A stretch of 64,000 nt of DNA from Prevotella sp. Its GTDB lineage: Bacteria > Bacteroidota > Bacteroidia > Bacteroidales > Bacteroidaceae. Where the stretch lies: positions 1 to 64,000 of the forward strand of contig JAFZVV010000013.1 of NCBI GenBank assembly GCA_017617615.1, in the 5' to 3' direction. The notes beneath the pieces were generated by a model. The model made no database searches, had not been told where the DNA came from, and saw nothing but the letters and a program-made list of their open reading frames with translations. Of this stretch, positions 47,962-61,749 are shown piece after piece. A program made the position numbers and the translations under genes. How positions within the stretch are numbered: the stretch's first letter is position 1; every line of letters starts with the position of its first letter.

Positions 47962-50148
47962 ATGAAGAAATTATTTACTCTGATTGCGCTGTTGACTTGC
48001 TTCATGGGAGTAAGGGCAGCAGAATGGGTAGAAGTCTACAAGATTGACTACTCAAACAACACTGGCTTCCCATTCTACGTGATGGGCTATGTGCCTGAGT
48101 GGTATGACGGTGTGATGACCGACTTGGGCGCCAACTACAAGTATGTTACTTTGGATAACGAAGCAGGTGAAACCAGCGATGTTATCGTAACGACACAAAA
48201 TGGTGTTCAGTACTACAGGATTGCCTTGGAATCACCCGCATGGCACCAGTATTTCATTGCTGATAACATCCCTACTCAGATTGACGGCAGTTACAAAGTC
48301 AAGGCCATGGTTAAGGCTTCAGAACCCGTCAACGTCAACGTCAACATGGGTTGGGGTTGGGGAGATGGCCAGCAAACTGCTGGCACCGCTTCAATCGGCA
48401 CTGAGTGGGAAGAGATAGAATGGGAGTACAGCGGAATCGCTGGTGCTTCTTGTAACCTCGTCGCACAGCCCGGTGGTTTTACCGGAACCATCGAATGGAA
48501 GTACGTGACTGTTTATGAGTCGCAGAAGCCTCAAAAGCCTGTTGTATGGCAAGAGTGGCTTACCAGTGACGGACAGCCTGTCATCGTTGACGGTTCACCA
48601 ATCGCTACTTACATGGGTAATGCTGAGACTCCATGGGCCGATCCTAACGTGAAATTCAACGACCAGTCACAGAACTACCTGATTTGTGCATGGGGTAAGG
48701 AGAAAGGCGTCAATATGAATGATGATGGTGGTTGGGATCCATTCCCTGCTACAATCGAAGAGGTTGACGGTAGCCACGTATTCGTCGTTCATGGAAAAGT
48801 TGCCGACACCGAAGGTGATGCTTCTGCATGGGACAACCAGTTCTGGATTCAGTCACCGAAGTCTTGGAAGTCTGGCGAACAGGTGAAGATTCACTTCCGC
48901 TACAAGGCTTCGAAGAACGTAACGGTAGCTACTCAGTGCCACAAGCAGAACCCCTCCGACTACCTTATCTGGCATGCTATCGGTGACGTTAGCTTCACAG
49001 AAGAGTGGCAGGATTTCGACGGTACGATGACACTCGGTGATGATATGGGCGGCACTTGGTCTATCGCATTCCAGCTGAACCAGAATGACAAGGATGCCAT
49101 TGACTTCTATTTCGATGACCTCTCATGGCAGAGCATGAAACTTGAAGAAGGCTATTTCGTTGCCGGTTCAAACCTGGCTACAGGTCTTGAGTATGACTTC
49201 GACAATGCTGTCAAGTTCGTATACGATGAAGCCGAAGAGTATTGGACTGCCACTATCGGTGAGAAGAACGCTTATGTCAATCAGATCATGGTTTCTACTG
49301 TTTGTGGTAACGATGCTGCATTCAAGAGCAATACCCTTAAGCCTGCCGGTGAAATCACGAACAATCCCGACAACTGGCTTCCCTACACTGCATCCAGCCT
49401 TGCCAAGATCTCTCTCCCGGGCACCGGTATCTGGAAGATTTACATTGACGACTACTTCAATGCAATGGCATTCGAGATGCTCGAGGGTACAATCGATGAG
49501 ATTCCCGAAATCAAAGCTAACCCGACAGAGATCGTAATCAATGCACTTGAGAGAGAATATACGGCTGCAGAGGCTGAAGAACTTGGAATTCCTACTCCAG
49601 ACCCCGCCGGTCAGGCATGGGACAACCAGTTCTGGATTGTGGCCAACAAACCGTTTGCTGTGGGTGATGAAACCATTGTTCAGTTCAAGTATAAGGCCAG
49701 TATCCCTGCAAAGGTTACCACTCAGATTCATTCCACTCCAGGCAATTACCTGCATTATGCTGCAATTGGCGATGTAAACTTCACTGAGGAATGGCAGGAC
49801 TTCGTATATAATTTCACGATTCCTACGCCTCAAAACCAAGGCGACATGCAGTCTATCGCATTCAACCTCTCTGAAATCAAGAGCGCCAACGAGTACCATA
49901 TTAAGGACGTGGTTTGGAAGACTGCTGACGGAAGAGAGTCGCTGATCAATCAGACTGGTTCAGAGAACTTCTACGTGAAGATTCTTGGAGGTAATCCTGA
50001 AGTTTACCAAGACCCGAACGGCATCAGCACCGTTGAGAATAGCAAGAACACTGTTCCTACCGTTACCTATAACCTCGCTGGCCAGCGTGTATCGAAGGAT
50101 TACAAGGGCATCGTGGTTACCAACGGTAAGAAGTATATTGCCAAATAA
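47962..50148 (+). CDS. Large secreted multi-CBM protein without catalytic domain
   Basis: 728 residues. Signal peptide 1-20 (ends GVRA) with no lipobox. Three carbohydrate-binding-like beta modules can be seen: about 22-190 (SNNTGFPFYVMGYVPEWYDG ... EWKYVTVYES), about 288-390, and about 551-653. The last two are a clear duplication, sharing AWDNQFWI, F.YKAS, IGDV.FTEEWQDF and SIAF.L. The region between them (about 395-525) is a different beta domain. No glycosidase motif was found. The C-terminus (YNLAGQRVSKDYKG, then VVTNGKKYIAK) is a short tail like those of the amylase and GH53, perhaps a type IX secretion signal. It is last in the PUL direction and ends before a terminator. Probably a secreted glycan-binding or scaffold protein. 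Confidence 0.8.
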   Translation: MKKLFTLIALLTCFMGVRAAEWVEVYKIDYSNNTGFPFYVMGYVPEWYDGVMTDLGANYKYVTLDNEAGETSDVIVTTQNGVQYYRIALESPAWHQYFIADNIPTQIDGSYKVKAMVKASEPVNVNVNMGWGWGDGQQTAGTASIGTEWEEIEWEYSGIAGASCNLVAQPGGFTGTIEWKYVTVYESQKPQKPVVWQEWLTSDGQPVIVDGSPIATYMGNAETPWADPNVKFNDQSQNYLICAWGKEKGVNMNDDGGWDPFPATIEEVDGSHVFVVHGKVADTEGDASAWDNQFWIQSPKSWKSGEQVKIHFRYKASKNVTVATQCHKQNPSDYLIWHAIGDVSFTEEWQDFDGTMTLGDDMGGTWSIAFQLNQNDKDAIDFYFDDLSWQSMKLEEGYFVAGSNLATGLEYDFDNAVKFVYDEAEEYWTATIGEKNAYVNQIMVSTVCGNDAAFKSNTLKPAGEITNNPDNWLPYTASSLAKISLPGTGIWKIYIDDYFNAMAFEMLEGTIDEIPEIKANPTEIVINALEREYTAAEAEELGIPTPDPAGQAWDNQFWIVANKPFAVGDETIVQFKYKASIPAKVTTQIHSTPGNYLHYAAIGDVNFTEEWQDFVYNFTIPTPQNQGDMQSIAFNLSEIKSANEYHIKDVVWKTADGRESLINQTGSENFYVKILGGNPEVYQDPNGISTVENSKNTVPTVTYNLAGQRVSKDYKGIVVTNGKKYIAK

Positions 50149-50190
50149 TACCTTGATCTCTATTCAATTATAGAGGGTATATAACTTCAT

Positions 50191-50241
50191 CGTGCGTCAC
50201 TTTCCTGCTCATGCGGAAATGTGGCGCACGAGTTGTTTTTT
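50191..50241 (+). terminator. Terminator after the CBM protein gene
   Basis: CGTGCGTCACTTTCC (50191-50205) pairs with 50215-50230 (one G-T pair, one bulged base), followed by TTGTTTTTT. Confidence 0.85.
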
Positions 50242-50310
50242 AAAAGGTCTTTAATGTCTAGCGGGACTTAAGGTCTTTAGAGTCTTTAAGGACTTTAGGT
50301 CTTTAGAAAC
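50242..50310. repeat. AGGTCTTTA-type degenerate direct repeat
   Basis: About 70 bp containing several copies or partial copies of AGGTCTTTA and GTCTTTA at irregular spacing. A related word, TTTAAGGTCTTT, recurs at 63800-63812. No spacers, so not CRISPR. Confidence 0.6.
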
Positions 50311-50314
50311 ATAA

Positions 50315-50340
50315 TAGGGGCGCAGCATGCTGCGCCCCTA
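50315..50340. terminator. Perfect 26-bp palindrome, probable terminator of the minus-strand unit
   Basis: TAGGGGCGCAGCA is followed directly by its exact reverse complement. It lies 22 bp beyond the stop of the minus-strand TolB-like gene and could form a strong hairpin in either direction. The T-tracts are weak. Similar GC-rich palindromes occur as repeated elements in related genomes, to my knowledge. Confidence 0.6.
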
Positions 50341-50361
50341 CATATTGTTTATTGCTTTTCT

Positions 50362-51867
50362 TTAATATTTCGTGCCCAAACTCGGCACGTACTTCACGTC
50401 TACGGCATCACCCTTGAGAATGTCGGCGAAGGTCTGTGGGGTAATGGTGACGGGACCTGTCATGAACTCAGGAACATTGTAGCTGCGCAGGAACTGGCGG
50501 TGATAGTCGGGGTCTTCACTGGGCAGTTCAAAGGGTTTCGTGGCATGTCCGTTTTTGTCGATGTGTGCGATGAAGGGACGTGTGAAATCACCATCGTTGC
50601 GTCGGCTGCTGAAGATAATCCAGCGGCCGTTGCTCGACCAGGAGTGGTAACTCTCGGTGTCAGGGCTGTTCACCTCGGTCATGCGACGTACTGCTCCGCT
50701 TGCCAAGTCCATCATCCAAAGGTCGGCTTCATGGTGCCAGATGTGGAAGTAGCCATAGTGTCCCATCGTGAACAGGAGGTAACGGCCGTCGGGCGAGATA
50801 CGCGGGAAGGTGGCGCTGCTGTCGATGGCAGCGGCATCGAACACCAGTTCGCGGGGACCGAACTGACGGGTTTCGGGGTCGAAGGCCTTGCGATAGATGT
50901 TATACTTCAGTTCGCGGAACCGGTTCTGCACTTCCTGGCTTCTCGTCCTTGCCGTGTCTTGCCTTTCAAAGTGGGCGCTGCAGTAATAGAGCGTCTTGCC
51001 GTCGGGAGCCCAAGCAGGAAACACTTCTAATTCGGTTTCGCTGTTCTCGATATTCGTCACTTCGTCGGTTTCCACGTTGTAGGCAATGATGTCGCTTGCC
51101 TCGTCGTATACCTCCACCTTGTTGGGGTTGACGGTATGGAAATTCTGGAGGGTCTTGTCTGTAGCGTAGACGATGAGGTTGAGTGTTGGATGCCAGGCAG
51201 GATAGACACCGGCAGAGAGGATGGAGTCGTTGCGCATGTTCACCTTCTTCATCCTGCCGTCGTATGCGATGACGGTGCCGCCCATGTTCTGGCGGGCATG
51301 AAACTGCATGCGCTGGGGGTTGTACTGCTGGTAGTGGTGGCAGTTGATGCACTGTCCGTCCTTCTCAAACCCACAGAGGATATTGTCGTAGATGACGCTT
51401 TCGTCATAGTTTTCCAGACAGCGTTGGTTGATGGTCAGCGCCTCGTAGGTGACATACGACGGTGCTATCAGACGGTAACTGATATAGGGGTCGATGGAGT
51501 CGGGAGAGACATAGATGTTGAAGGGCTTGAAACGTGTCCATTGGTCACCGTTGCGCGTGTATACGTCGACGGTGATGGCATTGCCCTTTGCCTTCTCTGC
51601 CAATGCGTGCCACTCATCGATGGAGGGTTGTCCGTTGCACACGATTTCGTTGTTGCCTACGGCATAGCGTGCTACCATCTCGTCGGCCTGACCGTCGTAT
51701 TCGAAACTCAGTGGTGCTATATTCACAGGAACTGTCACCTGGGCATAGTCGGGATAGATGGCAGGCCACTTGTCCGATTGCGCATATTCAGCCGGTACTG
51801 ACGGGCCACATGCCACCATCAGGATGCAGGATGTCAGCGGTATGAGGTATGAGGTGAGTCTTTTCAT
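50362..51867 (-). CDS. TolB-like (PD40) lipoprotein with a CxxCH motif
   Basis: 501 residues from ATG 51867; the TTG at 51876 overlaps the previous stop and is less likely. Lipobox MVAC gives a lipidated Cys near residue 20. CINCHH at 173-178 is a single c-type heme-binding CxxCH motif, absent in ordinary TolB proteins. From about 210 onward come PD40/WD40-like beta-propeller repeats (YPAWHPTLNLIVYATD, FPAWAPDGKTLYYCS, FPRISPDGRYLLFTMG, YHSWSSNGRWIIFSS). It is expected on the periplasmic side of a membrane. The gene starts 6 bp after the DUF6057-like gene, so the two act together. Heme attachment would need a cytochrome c maturation system elsewhere. Function unknown. Confidence 0.85.
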   Translation of the reverse strand: MKRLTSYLIPLTSCILMVACGPSVPAEYAQSDKWPAIYPDYAQVTVPVNIAPLSFEYDGQADEMVARYAVGNNEIVCNGQPSIDEWHALAEKAKGNAITVDVYTRNGDQWTRFKPFNIYVSPDSIDPYISYRLIAPSYVTYEALTINQRCLENYDESVIYDNILCGFEKDGQCINCHHYQQYNPQRMQFHARQNMGGTVIAYDGRMKKVNMRNDSILSAGVYPAWHPTLNLIVYATDKTLQNFHTVNPNKVEVYDEASDIIAYNVETDEVTNIENSETELEVFPAWAPDGKTLYYCSAHFERQDTARTRSQEVQNRFRELKYNIYRKAFDPETRQFGPRELVFDAAAIDSSATFPRISPDGRYLLFTMGHYGYFHIWHHEADLWMMDLASGAVRRMTEVNSPDTESYHSWSSNGRWIIFSSRRNDGDFTRPFIAHIDKNGHATKPFELPSEDPDYHRQFLRSYNVPEFMTGPVTITPQTFADILKGDAVDVKYVPSLGTKY

Positions 51868-51872
51868 GTCGT

Positions 51873-53732
51873 TCAATACTCTGGAAGGTTAGACATCAGA
51901 TGATAATCATAGAAGAAGGAATTGCTGTACATCAGTCCCATCTGTTTGTGCACGTCTTCTGCTTTCATGCCCTCGAACTGGGAGAAAGTCTCGAAGAACT
52001 TGTTGAAGCTGTCCTTGACACCTTGGCTGACCGGTATCTGGTCCATGTTGGGACGGTCTTCCAGCATGCCGAAGAGGTAGGCGGCCTCTTGATAGGCCAC
52101 GGGGATGGGCCCGTTAGGATGCTTGGAGATATAGATGCCGAAGTGATGCCAGAAGAGAGCAGGGTCCTTTACCCATAGTGAAGCCAGCAGCGACTGCTCC
52201 TGGAAGATAGGGTCGTCGGTATAGTCGCTCTTGGCCAATTGCCTCATCAGGAAGCGCTCCACAAGACCTTGCTCGCTGCTCAGCACGTCCTTGAAGTGTA
52301 GCATATGGGTGATGGGTTCCATCTCGCTGTCCTTGGCTATCTGCTGGGGGTTGTTCAGCAGGTTTTCTGCCCTTGCAGTCCATTCCCCGAAGAACCGCGT
52401 GTCCTTCAGGATATGGATGTATTTCCGGGTTAAATTTTTCTCGCCATTCAGCAGCGTACACCGTATCAAGTATTTGAGGTGCTCGGCACGCCAGCCAAAC
52501 TCTACGCCCATCTCCGTACTCAGACGGTTGCAGCTGTTCAGCAGGCCATAGTGGTAGTAGAGCAGCGGACCCACCACCATCATCGTACTCATTTCGGAAG
52601 GACCGTTGTAGAGTTTCGCGCCGTTGCGGTATTGGTACATCATGTCGCCCTGGCATCCAAGACGTGACAATGCCAGGTTCCTCATCATGACGATGGCGCG
52701 TGTGGGCTCGTCTTCTTGGGTAGCGGCTTCCTGCACCACACCCTGCCAGTCGGTCTGGTCGATGAGGTGCTGCATCTTGACCTCGTGGTGGAAATTCTCG
52801 TCCTTGTACCAGAAATGCACCACCCCCCATGCGATGACGGCCAGCATGGCAGCCTCGACGACCCATGGCATCCATGCCTTGGCTTTCTGCTTGTTTTTCG
52901 CGGCAGATGCCTTGTTCTTCTCGTTCTTCGGTTCCGGTTTCTCCCGTTTCACCGTCAGTGGCAGGCACACCATGACAACCATGAAGAGCGCCAGAAGGAA
53001 ATAGGGTATGTAGTACTGGGTGTAACGCTCAGTGATGTAGAAGAGTGGCAGCCCGGCATAGTAGATGTTGGCCAGGTTGGTCTCATGGTATACATAGCGG
53101 TAGCATAACAGTGGGACGGCGACAGCCATGAGTATGGCAATCAAGGTGTAGGCGATGGCACGTCCGCGTGACATGAGCCGCCACGACCAGAGCCCCATCA
53201 GCAGTGTTGCCGCCAGTCCGTAGATACCCAGCAGCGGATATCCTACAATGCATGTGAATGCCATCCAGATGGCTCTCAACCAGTATTTGTCGGGCAGTGA
53301 GCGGAATCCCCAGAGCAGTGCCACTACTACTGTGGTGGCGATGGTGGTAAGGAAGAAGTGTCCGCGCAGTTTCAGGATATACAGCCAATAACCCATGTCG
53401 ACATCGGTCAGCAACAGCAGTGCGACGGGAATGAGCAGGAGCGAGGCCCATCGGGAGGGTACGGCGAAGGTTCGCTTCAGCAGCCACAGCAACAACAGCC
53501 ACCAGCCGCAGAGCATGGCCACACCCATCCACGGGTGGTAGAAGAACTGTGTGAACCATGTGCCGGCATAGGTGAGAATGCCAGCAGGCACCACCATCTG
53601 CTGTTTGAAGAATAGTGACGTATGGAGAAACAAGTTCAGTTCCTGTGCCTTCCATAAGAAGTGGCTCTCGCAAAGAAGCAGCCCACAGGCTATGGCGGCG
53701 AGGGCAATAATCCAGATGATTACGTGTTTCAT
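51873..53732 (-). CDS. Polytopic membrane protein, DUF6057-like
   Basis: 619 residues from ATG 53732 (29 upstream in-frame codons lack membrane character). About ten hydrophobic helices fill residues 1-320, followed by a short Lys-rich segment (KREKPEPKNEKNKASAAKNK), one more helix (EAAMLAVIAWGVVHFWY) and a helical soluble C-terminal part of about 260 residues with TPR-like character. The arrangement fits the DUF6057 family of Bacteroidetes, which is often encoded next to a TolB-like lipoprotein as here. No enzymatic motif seen. Role unknown. Confidence 0.8.
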   Translation of the reverse strand: MKHVIIWIIALAAIACGLLLCESHFLWKAQELNLFLHTSLFFKQQMVVPAGILTYAGTWFTQFFYHPWMGVAMLCGWWLLLLWLLKRTFAVPSRWASLLLIPVALLLLTDVDMGYWLYILKLRGHFFLTTIATTVVVALLWGFRSLPDKYWLRAIWMAFTCIVGYPLLGIYGLAATLLMGLWSWRLMSRGRAIAYTLIAILMAVAVPLLCYRYVYHETNLANIYYAGLPLFYITERYTQYYIPYFLLALFMVVMVCLPLTVKREKPEPKNEKNKASAAKNKQKAKAWMPWVVEAAMLAVIAWGVVHFWYKDENFHHEVKMQHLIDQTDWQGVVQEAATQEDEPTRAIVMMRNLALSRLGCQGDMMYQYRNGAKLYNGPSEMSTMMVVGPLLYYHYGLLNSCNRLSTEMGVEFGWRAEHLKYLIRCTLLNGEKNLTRKYIHILKDTRFFGEWTARAENLLNNPQQIAKDSEMEPITHMLHFKDVLSSEQGLVERFLMRQLAKSDYTDDPIFQEQSLLASLWVKDPALFWHHFGIYISKHPNGPIPVAYQEAAYLFGMLEDRPNMDQIPVSQGVKDSFNKFFETFSQFEGMKAEDVHKQMGLMYSNSFFYDYHLMSNLPEY

Positions 53733-53756
53733 ATAGTTACCGGTCTTTTGACGATG

Positions 53757-53764
53757 TAAAGGTA
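53757..53764 (-). promoter_or_regulatory. Weak -7 box of the DUF6057-TolB unit
   Basis: Minus-strand TACCTTTA (one mismatch to TAnnTTTG), 24 bp upstream of the start. Confidence 0.35.
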
Positions 53765-53821
53765 GCGATATTATTCGATTCAGCCAAACGTTTTGTTGTG
53801 AAATACAGTAAAAGCACAAGA

Positions 53822-53851
53822 GAGGGCATGCCCATAATTTGGCACGCCCTC
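53822..53851 (-). terminator. Terminator-like hairpin after the esterase gene
   Basis: 11-bp stem with one mismatch (53822-53832 with 53841-53851), 8-nt loop, with a modest T-rich tract beyond it on the minus strand. Confidence 0.5.
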
Positions 53852-53855
53852 AATA

Positions 53856-53924
53856 TCAACACAGAGATACAAAGGCACAAAGGTTTTTGCTTCTTTTCTC
53901 TGTATCTCCGTATCTCTGTGTTGA
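53856..53924. repeat. Inverted repeat built of CACAGAGATAC words
   Basis: 15-bp perfect arms TCAACACAGAGATAC (53856-53870) and GTATCTCTGTGTTGA (53910-53924), with further degenerate copies (CTCTGTATCTCC, AAAGGCACAAAGG) between. It lies between the esterase stop and the DUF6057 promoter. Confidence 0.75.
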
Positions 53925-53945
53925 AAACAATCAGAACGGTGTCTG

Positions 53946-55964
<2,019 letters not shown>

Positions 55965-56059
55965 TCACCGATTTAAGGATATGAGTTGTATCTTTTTTTT
56001 AAGATAGTCTTGCTTATTCCTCAGCGGTTACTTTTTAAAAAGTCCATGTTACATCAGAA

Positions 56060-56091
56060 TTTGCATCCTTTTTGATAAAAATATAATTTTG
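56060..56091 (+). promoter_or_regulatory. Full consensus promoter of a short transcription unit
   Basis: TTTG at 56060-56063, 20-bp spacer, TAATTTTG at 56084-56091. It is the best complete promoter seen in the window, yet no long gene follows it. Confidence 0.65.
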
Positions 56092-56137
56092 CAGCAAAGT
56101 TTTTAGGTTAGGTTTATTTTTTTATTAGTTTATTTTA

Positions 56138-56245
56138 ATGTTTGAGAAAACTATTAAAACGTTAGTAGTTGCTTTGACCGTAGGACTGGCAATGCCGCTC
56201 GGAATTGAAGAGAGTCGCTTGTCGGCCCTACGTGCCAGAGGCTGA
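56138..56245 (+). CDS. Possible 35-residue hydrophobic leader-like peptide
   Basis: ATG 56138 to TGA 56243-56245. It begins MFEKTIKTLVVALTVGLAM, a Lys-containing N-terminus followed by a hydrophobic core, and ends in LRARG. It could be a signal-peptide-like small protein or the head of a frameshifted gene, since other frames downstream (for example bases 56283-56432, ending in SFYSSLS) also read as protein-like. No family recognised. Confidence 0.25.
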   Translation: MFEKTIKTLVVALTVGLAMPLGIEESRLSALRARG

Positions 56246-56480
56246 CACACATCGGTGAGGAGGGGTGACTGTCCTCCTCGAGTCCGAACATTCAGCCTCA
56301 CGCGCTTTGGCCACCTCATCCCGCAACCTGCTGGCCATATTGCATCGTGAGGCAAAGACGAGAACCATCACAAACAACATAGTCATGAACGAACAACATG
56401 ACTTCCATAGCTTTTATAGTAGTTTGTCTTAATTATACACTTTAAACAGAAGGGTGAAATTTGAATTTTACATTGCGCGT

Positions 56481-56516
56481 GAGGTTCTGGCTCGAGAGAG
56501 TCGGAACCTCGTTTTT
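56481..56516 (+). terminator. Terminator of the short transcription unit
   Basis: GAGGTTCTGGCTC (56481-56493) pairs with GAGTCGGAACCTC (56498-56510) with two G-T pairs, loop GAGA, then GTTTTTATG. Confidence 0.85.
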
Positions 56517-56615
56517 ATGTAGGGCGTCTATTCCTTTCCTTTCTCTTTTTCTGATAGGCTGTGCCTGTGCGCAGCCCATTTTTCATCGTTCATTCTTCGT
56601 TTCCCTACAATCATA

Positions 56616-56629
56616 TGCAAACGTTTGCA
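56616..56629. promoter_or_regulatory. LacI-family operator of the amylomaltase operon
   Basis: TGCAAACGTTTGCA, a perfect palindrome identical to that at 18231-18244. It lies 54 bp upstream of the -7 box at 56684-56691. Confidence 0.85.
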
Positions 56630-56683
56630 CAGGCAAAAGGGGAAAAATCAATAACCAAGGGAATAACGTAATTGGATAATTTG

Positions 56684-56691
56684 TAATTTTA
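56684..56691 (+). promoter_or_regulatory. -7 promoter box of the amylomaltase operon
   Basis: TAATTTTA, one mismatch to TAnnTTTG, with no -33 TTTG. The constant distance to the operator supports this choice over the nearby TAATTTG. Confidence 0.5.
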
Positions 56692-56716
56692 CCAAAAATT
56701 ACTAACCTATTTGTCT

Positions 56717-61638
<4,922 letters not shown>

Positions 61639-61688
61639 TGTGTAAGACTGCTGCCATCCGCACTATGGCACGATAACCATACGAAGAC

Positions 61689-61727
61689 GAAGTGGGGAAT
61701 GCCGATGCCGGCATGCCCACTTCTTTT
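61689..61727 (+). terminator. Intercistronic terminator-like hairpin between susB and pullulanase
   Basis: GAAGTGGG (61689-61696) pairs with CCCACTTC (61716-61723), with an inner ATGCC/GGCAT helix (61699-61703, 61710-61714), followed by TTTT. It may lower expression of the downstream pullulanase and GH13 genes. Confidence 0.55.
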
Positions 61728-61749
61728 CCCCAACCAAGGCAATACTGAA

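Larger units (their letters stand above)
56098..56516 (+). ncRNA. Unexplained short transcription unit (candidate structured RNA or small-protein gene)
   Basis: About 415 nt between a consensus promoter and a strong terminator. It contains a GC-rich hairpin (56257-56263 with 56273-56279), one 35-codon frame, and other short protein-like frames. No match could be recalled to tmRNA (no tag-like coding segment), RNase P RNA or 6S RNA. Either a regulatory RNA, a decayed gene or a repeated element. Confidence 0.4.

Noticed and set aside
50242..50310. CRISPR array
   Set aside because: Repeat units are short, degenerate and irregularly spaced, without spacers or cas genes.
56125..56355. 76-codon minus-strand frame in the short transcription unit
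   Set aside because: Promoter and terminator both point to plus-strand transcription, and no homologous family was recognised.
56098..56516. tmRNA, RNase P RNA or 6S RNA
   Set aside because: No tag-peptide coding segment, no tRNA-like ends, no RNase P conserved core and too long for 6S RNA; left as unexplained.
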